Part shown: positions 1 through 10,448 of the stretch, piece after piece
Layout of the letters: each line of letters opens with the position of its first letter
How positions within the stretch are numbered: position 1 is the stretch's first letter
DNA from: an uncultured Eubacteriales bacterium
GTDB taxonomy: Bacteria; Bacillota; Clostridia; Lachnospirales; Lachnospiraceae
Reading direction: 5' to 3'
NCBI GenBank assembly: GCA_949284175.1
Contig: CASDVE010000021.1
Span: 32,975 to 96,974, forward strand
DNA length: 64,000 nucleotides
Notes under the pieces: model-generated
The model's database searches: none
What the model saw: only the letters and a program-made list of their open reading frames with translations
What the model was told of the DNA's origin: nothing
Program-made: the position numbers and the translations under genes

Positions 1-403
<403 letters not shown>

Positions 404-441
404 TTAATTATCTTTGTATCAACGATGAAAGACATAAATGA

Positions 442-3400
442 TTAAAGTTCGGTATCATCTGCTCCTGCTGGAACTGCATCAAAATCATCAATTGGATCTT
501 CCCCTTCGTCGTAAGAGCCTTCTTTAAAGCCCATCTCTCCAAAGGATTCTTCTCGTTCGAATCCGAATGCTGAATCACCTTCGATCATTGGTGTCAAATC
601 TTCATTGCCATAATCAACTCTTTCCTGAATTTCGATCTCAGTAGAGTCTTCTTTCAATACACGAACATCTAATGCAAGTGACTGGAATTCTTTTAACAAT
701 ACTTTAAAGGATTCTGGAATACCCGGTTCTGGAATATTTTCACCTTTAATAATTGCTTCATAGGTCTTCACACGTCCTACAACATCATCAGATTTCACTG
801 TAAGAATTTCTTGTAATGTGTAAGATGCACCATAAGCCTCCAATGCCCAAACTTCCATCTCACCAAAACGCTGTCCACCGAACTGCGCTTTACCACCAAG
901 TGGCTGTTGTGTTACTAAGGAGTAAGGACCAGTAGAACGAGCATGAATCTTATCATCTACTAAGTGATGGAGTTTTAAGTAGTGCATGAATCCGATGGTA
1001 ACTGGACTATCAAATTCTTCTCCAGTACGACCATCACGAAGTTGTACCTTACCAGTACGGTTGATTGGAACACCTCTCCATTCCGCACGATGAGCACGAT
1101 TGTCATAGAGATATTTCATAACATCTTCGCTGACAATTTTGCCCCATTTTTCTTCAAATTCTGGCCATCCCCAGTTCGCATAGTCGTTTGCCATTTCGAG
1201 AGTATCCATAATGTCATCTTCGTCTGCACCATTGAAGACTGGTGTGGATACATTAAATCCTAACACTTTGGATGCAAGACTTAAATGGATCTCTAAGACC
1301 TGTCCGATATTCATACGAGAAGGCACACCAAGTGGGTTTAATACAATATCAAGAGGTCTTCCGTTTGGAAGGAATGGCATATCTTCTACTGGAAGAATTC
1401 TTGAGATAACACCCTTGTTACCATGACGACCAGCCATCTTGTCACCAACGGAGATCTTTCTCTTTTGTGCAATATAAACACGTACAGATTTATTTACTCC
1501 TGGTGGAAGTTCATCGCCATTTTCTCTTGTGAATACTTTTGCATCGAGTACGATACCATAAGAACCATGAGGTACTCTTAAAGAAGTATCTCTTACTTCA
1601 CGAGCTTTTTCACCAAAGATCGCTCTTAAAAGACGTTCTTCTGCTGTTAATTCTGTTTCTCCCTTAGGAGTTACTTTACCAACTAAGATATCTCCTGCAC
1701 GAACTTCTGCACCGATTCTAATAATACCATTTTCATCAAGATCTTTTAACACATCTTCGTTAAGACCTGCTAAATCTCTTGTAATTTCTTCCTGTCCAAG
1801 TTTTGTATCTCTTGCTTCTGCTTCATATTCTTCGATATGCACAGATGTGTATACATCGTCTTGTACTAAACGTTCACTTAAAAGAACCGCATCTTCGTAG
1901 TTATAACCTTCCCAAGTCATAAATCCGATTAATGGGTTTTTACCAAGTGCTAATTCACCATTGCATGTGGATGCACCATCTGCTAATACTTCGCCAGCTT
2001 TTACATGATCGCCTTTATTTACAATGGTTCTTTGGTTCATACAGTTTGATTGGTTGCTACGAGCAAATTTTACTGTATGATAAACATCTCTTGTTCCGTC
2101 TTCTCTTCTTACAACGATTTCTTTTGATGTAGCTTTTTCTACAATACCATCGTGTTCTGCAACCACACAAGCTCCAGAGTCAACAGCTGCTTTTGATTCC
2201 ATACCAGTTCCTACAACAGGAGCTTCTGTTCTAAGAAGTGGCACTGCCTGACGCTGCATGTTAGATCCCATAAGGGCACGGTTGGCATCGTCGTTTTCAA
2301 GGAAAGGAATCATAGATGTCGCAACAGAGAATACCATCTTAGGTGATACGTCCATTAAGTCCATGCGGGCTTTTGGGAATTGAGATGTTTCTTCACGATA
2401 ACGACCAGAAACGTTTTCATGAATGAAATATCCATTTTCATCAATTGGCTCATTGGCCTGTGCAACTGTGTAGTTATCTTCTTCGTCCGCTGTTAAATAT
2501 ATAAATTCATCGGTAACTCTTGGATTTTGAGGATCGGATTTATCAAGAAGTAAATATGGAGCTTCAATAAATCCATATTGGTTAATTCTTGCATAAGTCG
2601 CTAATGAGTTAATAAGACCGATGTTAGGACCTTCTGGTGTTTCGATAGGACACATTCTTCCATAGTGTGTATAGTGAACGTCACGCACTTCGAATCCGGC
2701 ACGATCTCTTGAAAGACCACCTGGACCTAAAGCGGAAAGACGTCTTTTATGTGTCAGCTCTGATAATGGATTGTTCTGATCCATGAACTGTGAAAGCTGA
2801 GAACTTCCAAAGAATTCTTTTACCGCTGCTGTCACTGGTTTAATATTGATCAATGACTGTGGAGAGATTGATTCAATATCCTGTGTTGTCATTCTTTCAC
2901 GCACAACACGTTCCAGTCTTGATAAACCGATGCGGTATTGGTTCTGCAACAATTCACCTACGGCACGAATACGACGGTTTCCTAAGTGGTCGATATCGTC
3001 CGCTGTTCCGAATCCATATTCTAAATGCAGGTTATAGTTAATAGAAGCTAAAATATCTTCTCTTGTAATGTGTTTTGGAATTAAATCAACGATGTTTTTA
3101 CGAATCGCTTCTTTGATATCTTCTAATTCATCACATTCTTTTAAGATTTCAGCTAATACAGGATAATAAACTGCTTCTGTCACACCTAATTCTTGTGGAT
3201 CCACATCCACGTAAGCACTGAGATCTACCATCATGTTAGAAAGAACTTTTACGACTCTTTCTTCTGTTTCCATCATAACAAATGGAATCGCTGCATTCTG
3301 AATCTGATCTGCCAACTCTCTTGTTACAACAGTGCCTGCTTCCGCAATAATTTCTCCTGTTGACATATCAACAACATCTTCTGCTAATTTATGTCCACTA

Positions 3401-4266
3401 ATTCTATTTTTAAGAGCTAATTTTTTATTAAATTTATAACGTCCAACCTTTGCAAGGTCATATCTTCTAGGGTCGAAAAACATACTATTGATCAGGCTTT
3501 CTGCACTGTCCACAGATAAAGGCTCACCCGGACGGATCTTTTTATATAACTCTAATAAACCATCCTGATAATTATCGGATGGGTCCTTTTCAAAACTAGC
3601 CAAGATCTTTGGTTCTTCACCAAATAATTCTTTAATTTCTGCATTTGTTCCAATTCCTAATGCACGAATTAAAACAGTAATTGGAACTTTTCTTGTACGG
3701 TCAACACGAACGTAAAATACGTCGTTAGAGTCTGTTTCATATTCTAACCATGCACCACGGTTTGGAATTACAGTACTAGAGAATAACTCTTTTCCGATTT
3801 TGTCATGTCCAATAGCATAGTAAATGCCTGGAGAACGAACTAACTGGCTGACAATAACACGCTCAGCTCCATTGATCACAAATGTACCTGTCTTTGTCAT
3901 TAAAGGCAGGTCACCCATAAAGATATCATGCTGACTGAATTCATCTGTTTCTCTATTATAAAGTCTTACCTTTACTTTGAGAGGTGCAGCATAAGTGGCA
4001 TCTCTTTCCTTACACTCTTCAATTGTGTACTTGATGTCATCTTCACATAATGTAAAGTCCACAAATTCAAGACTTAACTGTCCGCTGTAATCTGTGATAG
4101 GTGAGATATCGTTAAAAACTTCTTTGAGTCCTTCATCCAAGAACCACTGATAAGAATTCTTCTGGACTTCGATCAGGTTTGGCATCTCCAAGATTTCTTT
4201 CTGTCTTGCATAGCTGACTCTGACACTCTTACCAGCTTTGACAGGATGTATTCTGTTCTTTTCCAT
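442..4266 (-). CDS. rpoB: DNA-directed RNA polymerase beta subunit
   Basis: About 1274 residues; the catalytic beta subunit of RNA polymerase. Hallmarks visible are the rifampicin region ([23 protein letters not shown]), [10 protein letters not shown] in the central part, the [12 protein letters not shown] block and the C-terminal [21 protein letters not shown] segment. The frame extends to a GTG at 4278, but that codon abuts the AAGGGG ribosome site; the ATG at 4266 has proper spacing and is preferred. The sensitive rifampicin positions look wild type (the Asp and Ser of FMDQNNPLS and the His of THKRR). Unlike the textbook arrangement, rplL is not next to it: an own promoter precedes it and rplJL lies about 47 kb to the right. 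Confidence 0.98.
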   Translation of the reverse strand: MEKNRIHPVKAGKSVRVSYARQKEILEMPNLIEVQKNSYQWFLDEGLKEVFNDISPITDYSGQLSLEFVDFTLCEDDIKYTIEECKERDATYAAPLKVKVRLYNRETDEFSQHDIFMGDLPLMTKTGTFVINGAERVIVSQLVRSPGIYYAIGHDKIGKELFSSTVIPNRGAWLEYETDSNDVFYVRVDRTRKVPITVLIRALGIGTNAEIKELFGEEPKILASFEKDPSDNYQDGLLELYKKIRPGEPLSVDSAESLINSMFFDPRRYDLAKVGRYKFNKKLALKNRISGHKLAEDVVDMSTGEIIAEAGTVVTRELADQIQNAAIPFVMMETEERVVKVLSNMMVDLSAYVDVDPQELGVTEAVYYPVLAEILKECDELEDIKEAIRKNIVDLIPKHITREDILASINYNLHLEYGFGTADDIDHLGNRRIRAVGELLQNQYRIGLSRLERVVRERMTTQDIESISPQSLINIKPVTAAVKEFFGSSQLSQFMDQNNPLSELTHKRRLSALGPGGLSRDRAGFEVRDVHYTHYGRMCPIETPEGPNIGLINSLATYARINQYGFIEAPYLLLDKSDPQNPRVTDEFIYLTADEEDNYTVAQANEPIDENGYFIHENVSGRYREETSQFPKARMDLMDVSPKMVFSVATSMIPFLENDDANRALMGSNMQRQAVPLLRTEAPVVGTGMESKAAVDSGACVVAEHDGIVEKATSKEIVVRREDGTRDVYHTVKFARSNQSNCMNQRTIVNKGDHVKAGEVLADGASTCNGELALGKNPLIGFMTWEGYNYEDAVLLSERLVQDDVYTSVHIEEYEAEARDTKLGQEEITRDLAGLNEDVLKDLDENGIIRIGAEVRAGDILVGKVTPKGETELTAEERLLRAIFGEKAREVRDTSLRVPHGSYGIVLDAKVFTRENGDELPPGVNKSVRVYIAQKRKISVGDKMAGRHGNKGVISRILPVEDMPFLPNGRPLDIVLNPLGVPSRMNIGQVLEIHLSLASKVLGFNVSTPVFNGADEDDIMDTLEMANDYANWGWPEFEEKWGKIVSEDVMKYLYDNRAHRAEWRGVPINRTGKVQLRDGRTGEEFDSPVTIGFMHYLKLHHLVDDKIHARSTGPYSLVTQQPLGGKAQFGGQRFGEMEVWALEAYGASYTLQEILTVKSDDVVGRVKTYEAIIKGENIPEPGIPESFKVLLKEFQSLALDVRVLKEDSTEIEIQERVDYGNEDLTPMIEGDSAFGFEREESFGEMGFKEGSYDEGEDPIDDFDAVPAGADDTEL

Positions 4267-4362
4267 TGACGTTTTCACCCCTTGAATATTTTATAAAAAA
4301 TTAACGTTGTTTCATCATTTTTGATGTTATAGGCCTATGAACCCATAATATCGCATTATGAT

Positions 4363-4391
4363 ATGATATCACAATTGTCAATCTCTGTCAA
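4363..4391 (-). promoter_or_regulatory. Promoter of rpoB-rpoC
   Basis: On the minus strand TTGACA (4386-4391) and TATCAT (4363-4368) are separated by 17 nt, a near-consensus sigma-A promoter about 95 bp before the rpoB start. A second TTGACA (4376-4381) overlaps the spacer and could serve a promoter shifted by 10 bp. This gives rpoBC transcription independent of rplJL. Confidence 0.8.
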
Positions 4392-5133
4392 TTGTTTTTT
4401 TCACTATTAATACAGACGTTTTTGTTTTGCCTTTTCTTTCACCACAAATTATCAAATTTTTATATGTCAATTGAATATTTGCACAAAAATTTGTTTTCAT
4501 TTTTCATTTTTTATATTATTATCCAAAAGAGTCATTTATATAATAAATGTTATCTTTATTTGCCATATAAAATCTCATAATTACCAAAATAGGGGTTGCA
4601 TTTTTTTTAAAATTGTTTTAAACTGAAAAGCAATAGCTTGAAAAAGCTCTGTTTATTTTAGAAATGATAATTCAAAAATATAAGTCAATTTAAATTAATA
4701 TATATTTTTTTCTAAATTTTATTGTCTTAAACTCATTCATATTTCCAACCAATTTTTTGTTCTAACTGTCCAAAAAATCGTATTTTGAATGTAAAAAAGA
4801 GATGGCTTTGACTTTTTCCTTTTTCATATTCAATGTTACTATGTTAACTGTAAAATCCAATTATCCACTACTACCAATAGCTATTCTTTGTAATTATCAT
4901 ATACACGTTTGAAAAATTATATTATATTCTAATATAACTTTTGAAAAATTGGATCCAACTAATAAACATCACAAAAGCTGACTTCGTTGATTCTAAAAAT
5001 AAAATCCATTTAAAACAAAGACGACACCTACATAAAAAAGGAAAATACGTCTTATTATTATCATACCTAAAGAAATATTGAATATACAGAGTTTTGTCCA
5101 TAGCAAAATAATGATTATGTTAGGAGTGATAAA
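4392..5133. other. AT-rich intergenic region without a recognisable gene
   Basis: Some 740 bp between the rpoB promoter and the opuC genes. I see no convincing coding frame or RNA gene. A direct repeat TTTGAAAAATT occurs twice around 4909-4950, flanking an AT-rich imperfect inverted repeat; it could be an operator for the opuC genes, but this is weak. Confidence 0.4.
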
Positions 5134-6261
5134 ATGATCTTATTTCAAAATATTACTAAGAAATATCGTACAAAAAAAATTTTAAATGATATAACATTAG
5201 AAATCGATAAAGGAACTTTGGTGGCTCTTATCGGAGAAAGTGGATGTGGAAAAACTACATTATTAAAAATGTTAAATCGTTTAATAAAACCAACTTCAGG
5301 TGATATTTTTATAAACAATGAAAACATTAAAAATATCAACGAAATTAATTTAAGAAGAAATATGGGATATGTTATTCAGAATACTGGATTATTTCCCCAT
5401 ATGACAATCAAAGAAAATATTGAGCTCATTCCAAAACTCGAAAAAAAAGAGAAAGCACAAATCGCAGAAAAAACGATGAAACTTATGGAGATGGTAGGTC
5501 TTGTCCCAGAAGATTTTTTAGAGAGATACCCTAGTGAATTAAGTGGCGGACAACAACAACGGATTGGAATCGCTAGAGCATTTGCTATGGATCCTGAAAT
5601 TGTTTTAATGGATGAGCCATTTTCTGCATTAGATCCTATGACTCGAAGTGACCTACAAGATCAGATCATGAGTTTACAAGCCAAATGGAAAAAAACTATC
5701 GTTTTCGTTACTCACGATATGGATGAGGCAATAAAAATCGCCGATAAAATATGTATTATGAGAAACGGAAATATTTTGCAATATGACACCCCCGAAACTA
5801 TCTTAAAATATCCAGTGGATGATTATGTTGCTAATTTTGTTGGAAAAAATAGAATCTGGTCCTCTCCAGAATATATTAAAATTAAAGACATTATGATCGA
5901 ATCTCCTGTGACTGCTATCGATTCCTTATCCGTATCAAGATGTATGGATAAAATGAAAAAGAATCGTGTAGACAGTCTGCTCCTTTTAGAAAATGAAACA
6001 AAAAAACTAATCGGAATTGTCACTGCAAAAAAATTAAGAACGATTGAAGAGCGGACGCAAGAGGCAAAACAATATATGCAAAGTAATTTCCCTATCTTGT
6101 ATCCAGATCAATGTATTTTAGATGCATTAAAAATGGTAAAAGAGGAAAATGTATCCAGAATCCCTGTTGTGGATCAAGATGGATATTTAAAGGGATTGAT
6201 TACAAAAGGAAGTCTTGTCACTGCCTTAAGCCAACAATATTTTGATGTAGAGGAGGAATAA
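5134..6261 (+). CDS. opuCA: Osmoprotectant (glycine betaine/carnitine/choline) ABC transporter ATPase
   Basis: A 375-residue ATPase of the OpuCA/ProV group that powers uptake of quaternary-amine compatible solutes. Walker A is GESGCGKTT (residues 34-42), the signature LSGGQQQRIGIARA lies near 140, Walker B is IVLMDEPF, and the switch His is in FVTHDMDEA. The C-terminal 120 residues carry two CBS modules, which in OpuA-type systems sense ionic strength or nucleotides. The ATG follows TAGGAGTGATAAA. The permease/binding-protein gene begins 3 bp after the stop, so the two form a two-gene operon encoding a complete transporter. The exact substrate cannot be read from sequence. Confidence 0.93.
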   Translation: MILFQNITKKYRTKKILNDITLEIDKGTLVALIGESGCGKTTLLKMLNRLIKPTSGDIFINNENIKNINEINLRRNMGYVIQNTGLFPHMTIKENIELIPKLEKKEKAQIAEKTMKLMEMVGLVPEDFLERYPSELSGGQQQRIGIARAFAMDPEIVLMDEPFSALDPMTRSDLQDQIMSLQAKWKKTIVFVTHDMDEAIKIADKICIMRNGNILQYDTPETILKYPVDDYVANFVGKNRIWSSPEYIKIKDIMIESPVTAIDSLSVSRCMDKMKKNRVDSLLLLENETKKLIGIVTAKKLRTIEERTQEAKQYMQSNFPILYPDQCILDALKMVKEENVSRIPVVDQDGYLKGLITKGSLVTALSQQYFDVEEE

Positions 6262-6263
6262 AG

Positions 6264-7832
6264 ATGAATCTATTCCATTATTTTATTCAAGAACATCAGC
6301 AAATTTCGATTCTATTATTAGAACATATAAAATTAACGATTATTGCCGTGGGTTTTGCCATTCTTATTGGCGTTCCTCTCGGACTACTTATTTCTTATAT
6401 TTCAAAAGTAAGCCGTCCCGTATTGATGATTGCCAATGTCATTCAAGCCATTCCAAGTATGGCTCTACTTGGCTTTATGATTCCTTTATTCGGTATCGGA
6501 TCGGTTCCAGCCATCATCGTTGTAACGTTATATTCTCTGTTACCTATTATAAAGAATACATATACGGGGATCGAAAGCGTTCGTGCTCAACTATTAGAAG
6601 CTGCAAAAGGTATTGGCTTAACAGGAACTCAAATCTTATTTAAAGTACAGCTTCCAATCGCATTACCAGTCATCATGGCTGGTGTTCGTGTTGCTGCCGT
6701 TACTTCTGTTGGATTGATGACAATGGCAGCCTTTATTGGAGCAGGCGGATTAGGTAATTTAGTTTTTTCTGGAATCCGTACCATGAATAACGTTCAGATT
6801 TTGGCTGGTGCAATCCCTGCTTGTATTTTAGCATTGATTGTCGATGCAATACTTGGTTATATCGAGAAAAAAGTAACACCTAAAAGTGCAAGGAAAAATA
6901 CAAAACCAAAATCAAAATGGCACTACCGTCTGGAAATTTTGTTAAATTTAGTTCTTATATTTGCTTTTATTGGTGTCGTTGGATATGGTATTTCCACCAC
7001 TTATTCAAAAGACGATAAAAAAATTACTGTTGGCTCAAAAGATTATACAGAACAGTCTATTCTAGGCAATCTAATTGCAGAATATATCGAAGATCAAACC
7101 GATATTAAAGTAGAAAAAAAATTAGAATTAGGTGGAACACAAGTCTGCTTTGGAGCTTTAAAAACAAAAGACATCGATTTATATGTGGAATATAGTGGAA
7201 GTGCCTATAGTGACATATTAAAACATCCTGCTAGTCCAGATGTAGAACTCGTCTATGAAACAGTAAAAGATGAGATGAAAAAGGATTATGATATCGATGT
7301 TTTACAGCAAATGAACTTCAACAACACATTTACACTAGCGATTCCACAAAAAACGGCGAAAAAATATCATTTATCCACAATTGAAGATTTAGGGAAAGTT
7401 GCAAATCAATTCGTTTTAGGAAGTACATTTGAATTTTTAAATCGTGAAGATGGATTGTTAGGCGTACAAAAATTTTACAACTTTACCTTCAAAGACTCTA
7501 TTCCTTTGGATTCTTCTTTACGATATCAAGCCCTTCAAAAAGGGGATGTTATGGTGATCGATGCCTACTCAACCGATGGATTACTAAAGAAATTTCATTT
7601 AAAAACATTGGAAGATAATCAAAAATTCTTCCCTCCTTATTATGCAATCCCAATGATGCGTTCGGATGTAGCACAAAAATATCCTGAAATCATCCCATTA
7701 TTAGAACGATTAGGAGAAGAATTAACCGATGAAACAATGCAAGAATTGAACTATCAAGTGGATGAACTCCATAAAGATCCAAATGAAGTAGCCGTGGAAT
7801 TTTTAAAGTCACACAACTTAATTGACAAATAG
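6264..7832 (+). CDS. Osmoprotectant ABC transporter, fused permease and substrate-binding protein
   Basis: A 522-residue fusion. Residues 1-215 form a BPD-type permease with about five membrane helices and the EAA-loop region (LLEAAKGIGLTGTQILFKV). A further helix near 225-250 connects to an extracellular binding domain of the OpuAC/QAT type (from about 260, KKITVGSKDYTEQSILGNLIAEYI). Fusion of permease and binding protein is known in OpuA/OpuC-type transporters of Gram-positives and keeps the receptor tethered outside the membrane. RBS GAGGAGGAATAAAG precedes the ATG. It pairs with the upstream ATPase and ends before a strong terminator. Confidence 0.92.
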   Translation: MNLFHYFIQEHQQISILLLEHIKLTIIAVGFAILIGVPLGLLISYISKVSRPVLMIANVIQAIPSMALLGFMIPLFGIGSVPAIIVVTLYSLLPIIKNTYTGIESVRAQLLEAAKGIGLTGTQILFKVQLPIALPVIMAGVRVAAVTSVGLMTMAAFIGAGGLGNLVFSGIRTMNNVQILAGAIPACILALIVDAILGYIEKKVTPKSARKNTKPKSKWHYRLEILLNLVLIFAFIGVVGYGISTTYSKDDKKITVGSKDYTEQSILGNLIAEYIEDQTDIKVEKKLELGGTQVCFGALKTKDIDLYVEYSGSAYSDILKHPASPDVELVYETVKDEMKKDYDIDVLQQMNFNNTFTLAIPQKTAKKYHLSTIEDLGKVANQFVLGSTFEFLNREDGLLGVQKFYNFTFKDSIPLDSSLRYQALQKGDVMVIDAYSTDGLLKKFHLKTLEDNQKFFPPYYAIPMMRSDVAQKYPEIIPLLERLGEELTDETMQELNYQVDELHKDPNEVAVEFLKSHNLIDK

Positions 7833-7845
7833 AATAAGAATAAAT

Positions 7846-7890
7846 AAAAAGGACAATTCCTTACTTTCTATAAGGTTTTGTCCTTTTTTT
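7846..7890. terminator. Bidirectional terminator between opuC and uxaC
   Basis: Stem AAAAAGGACAA / TTGTCCTTTTT with an inner CCTTA/TAAGG helix, followed by T-runs in both directions. It serves the opuC genes (plus) and the uxaC end of the glucuronate genes (minus). Confidence 0.88.
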
Positions 7891-7940
7891 CATTATATTA
7901 TTTTATATTATTCCCATTATTCCACGATTTCTAATGAATA

Positions 7941-9356
7941 TTATACTGTTTCTAATGTAAATCCAAAATAACGTGCTGCATTATTATAGGAAATATTTTT
8001 TACCATAGTTCCAAGGCGTTCTTGGTTCCATGGGTATTCTCCGTTTTCTACGAACTGTCCGATTAATTCGCAAAGAATTCTTCTAAAGTATTCATGTCTT
8101 GTATAAGATAAGAAACTTCTTGAGTCTGTTAACATTCCGATAAAGTTACCAAGGAGTCCTAAGTTGGCAAGGGAAATCATCTGTTCTGTCATACCTGTTT
8201 TGTGATCGTTAAACCACCAAGCACTTCCTTGCTGAATTTTTCCAACAGCATCAGATTCTTGGAAACATCCTAATAATGTTCCGATAGAAGCGTTGTCTGT
8301 TGGATTTAAGCTGTAAAGAACAGTCTTTGGAAGTTTATCTTCTTTGCAAAGAGCATCTAAATAAGAAGCTAATTCTGTAATTGGAACACGGTTATAAATA
8401 CCGTCAAATCCTGTATCTGCTCCAATTTTATTGAACATCTTTGTATTGTTATTTCTTGTTACACCAAAGTGTAACTGCATTCCCCAGTCAAGTCTTTTAT
8501 ATTCTTTTCCTAAGTAAAGCATACAAGCTGTTTTAAATTTCATTTCTTCGTCTTCAGAAAGCACTTCGCCACCAAGACGTTTTGCTAAGATCGCATCGAT
8601 TTCTTCTTCTGTTGCTTCTACATATGGAATGTATAATAAACCGTGGTCACTTGCTTTACATCCCATTTCATTGAAGAATTCCATTCTCTTTGTAATTGCA
8701 CATTTCCAATCTGCAAATGTTTTGATTTCTACTCCTGCAACTTCAGCAAGTTGTTTTGTATAATCAGCAAAGTCTGGTTTTTCAATAGAAACGGCACGGT
8801 CTGGTCTCCAAGCTGGAAGCACCTGAATATCGAAAGTTTCATCTTCTTTAATCACTTTATGCCATCTTAAATCATCGATTGGATCGTCGGTTGTACAGAT
8901 TAAAGTAACGCCAGAAGCCTTCATAATTCCTCTTGCACTCATTTCTGGCTGAGCAAGTTTTTCATTACAAAGGTTCCATACTTCTTCTGCTGTATCGCCA
9001 TTTAAGTCGCCTTCATATCCAAAGTATTGTTTTAATTCTAAATGGCTCCAGTGATAAAGAGGGTTACCGATTGCTTTTTCTAATGTTTCTGCCCATTTTT
9101 GGAATTTTTCTCTATCAGACGCATCTCCTGTGATGTAGCGTTCTTCTACACCGTTACTACGCATCTGACGCCATTTATAGTGATCCCCACCAAGCCATAC
9201 CTGTGTAATATTTTCAAAATGTCTGTCTTCTGCAATTTCCTGTGGATTGATATGGCAGTGATAGTCTAAAATAGGTGTTTTCTCTGCATATTCATGATAA
9301 AGGATTTTTGCAGTTTCTGTGGAAAGTAAAAAGTCTTGATCCATAAATTTTTTCAT
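7941..9356 (-). CDS. uxaC: Glucuronate isomerase
   Basis: A 471-residue uronate isomerase that converts D-glucuronate to D-fructuronate (and galacturonate to tagaturonate), the first step after glucuronide cleavage. Family marks are the N-terminal LDYHCHINPQEIAEDR metal-binding His-x-His segment, the WHLGGDHYKWR-like block (here WLGGDHYKWRQMR), LHFGVTRNNN and MLTDSRSFLSYTRHEYFRR near the C-terminus. The length is normal. The ATG is preceded by GGAGG with 9-nt spacing. It is the last gene of the minus-strand glucuronate cluster. Confidence 0.97.
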   Translation of the reverse strand: MKKFMDQDFLLSTETAKILYHEYAEKTPILDYHCHINPQEIAEDRHFENITQVWLGGDHYKWRQMRSNGVEERYITGDASDREKFQKWAETLEKAIGNPLYHWSHLELKQYFGYEGDLNGDTAEEVWNLCNEKLAQPEMSARGIMKASGVTLICTTDDPIDDLRWHKVIKEDETFDIQVLPAWRPDRAVSIEKPDFADYTKQLAEVAGVEIKTFADWKCAITKRMEFFNEMGCKASDHGLLYIPYVEATEEEIDAILAKRLGGEVLSEDEEMKFKTACMLYLGKEYKRLDWGMQLHFGVTRNNNTKMFNKIGADTGFDGIYNRVPITELASYLDALCKEDKLPKTVLYSLNPTDNASIGTLLGCFQESDAVGKIQQGSAWWFNDHKTGMTEQMISLANLGLLGNFIGMLTDSRSFLSYTRHEYFRRILCELIGQFVENGEYPWNQERLGTMVKNISYNNAARYFGFTLETV

Positions 9357-9479
9357 CGTAAATATCCTCCATTCGTTTTTCTATCTGTCGATTTATTTTA
9401 AAAAGCACAGTAGGGCTGTCATGAAACCAAAAGAATTTTTTCTCCAGTTACCATGACACCCCTTTTGCTTATTTTATGA

Positions 9480-10313
9480 TTAAGCTAATGCTTTTTCAAA
9501 CATTTCAAGTAATTCTTTTTGGTACGCTTCATCAAATGTGCCATCCACTAATTTAGGAAATGCTTCATTTTTCAAACGTTCCCAGCTTTCGCCTTCTTTA
9601 TTCACAATGATAGGGAAGAACCATACGCCATTTTTAAATGCACTATCTCTATCTCCAGGAGCATCTCCAACCATCAATGTGTTTTTCTTTTCATAACCGA
9701 GTTTTAAAAGCTCTCCAATGCAGTATGCTTTAGAACCAGCTTCTTGGCTCAATAATACACGGCAATCTTCTTTTAATTTGTGTTTTGTCCACTCTGTTTC
9801 AACCGCTTCTCCATTTGCAGAAGATACTGCTGTTAAATCAGCCTGTTTGCACATAAAATCCATCGTATCTTTTACATTTTCAAATGGTTTATCATCTTTT
9901 GGAAGTTCTGTAATAGAACGGTTTACATGAATACTCCAAAGAAGTGCATTTTCCATACATGGATTGTTTACTTTTTGGCAGTATGCTACAAGAGCTGGAT
10001 TAGAAAGTTCATTGGCTTCTTCTGTCCATTTTACGAACTCATCAAGTCCTTCAATTTCATATCCTTTTTCTCTCGCCCAAAGAAGACCTAATGCTAATCC
10101 TTTGAAACGGTTGATTCCTCTTGTCTTTGTAAAGAGGTTTACTTCATTCCAATAAGCAAGTCCTTCTTCTGCTACTTCTTCTAAACCATATTGTTTGATC
10201 CATTCTGGACCGAAGCATTTAAAATGTTTTACATTCATTGTATCCATCGCACAACCATCGCTGTCGATGCAAACAAGAAAATCCTTTTGTCTTTCAAAAT
10301 CAAAATATCCCAT
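9480..10313 (-). CDS. HAD-family hydrolase
   Basis: A 277-residue haloacid-dehalogenase-like hydrolase. Motif I is IDSDGCAMDT (residues 17-26) with the nucleophile and acid Asp pair, motif II is around TAVSSANGEA, and motif IV is LMVGDAPGDRDSA. It is probably a sugar- or nucleotide-phosphate phosphatase, but the substrate is unknown. Lying between the GH3 and uxaC genes in the glucuronate cluster, it may dephosphorylate a pathway intermediate or a toxic side product; this is inference. RBS AGGAG has a 6-nt spacer, and a small hairpin lies directly upstream. Confidence 0.85.
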   Translation of the reverse strand: MGYFDFERQKDFLVCIDSDGCAMDTMNVKHFKCFGPEWIKQYGLEEVAEEGLAYWNEVNLFTKTRGINRFKGLALGLLWAREKGYEIEGLDEFVKWTEEANELSNPALVAYCQKVNNPCMENALLWSIHVNRSITELPKDDKPFENVKDTMDFMCKQADLTAVSSANGEAVETEWTKHKLKEDCRVLLSQEAGSKAYCIGELLKLGYEKKNTLMVGDAPGDRDSAFKNGVWFFPIIVNKEGESWERLKNEAFPKLVDGTFDEAYQKELLEMFEKALA

Positions 10314-10329
10314 TATTATCTCCTAATCG

Positions 10330-10350
10330 CTCCCATTTTTTCAATGGGAG
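10330..10350 (-). other. Small hairpin before the HAD gene
   Basis: CTCCCATT / AATGGGAG with a 5-nt loop, just upstream of the ribosome site of the HAD gene. No U-tract follows, so it may be a processing or stabilising element between the GH3 and HAD genes. Confidence 0.45.
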
Positions 10351-10448
10351 CAAACTAATTCTTATCTTTTATTATAAACGTTATGGATCTATATTATATC
10401 CTTAATGTTCCATTCAATCCTTTTATATTTGGATAGAAAGGATACAAA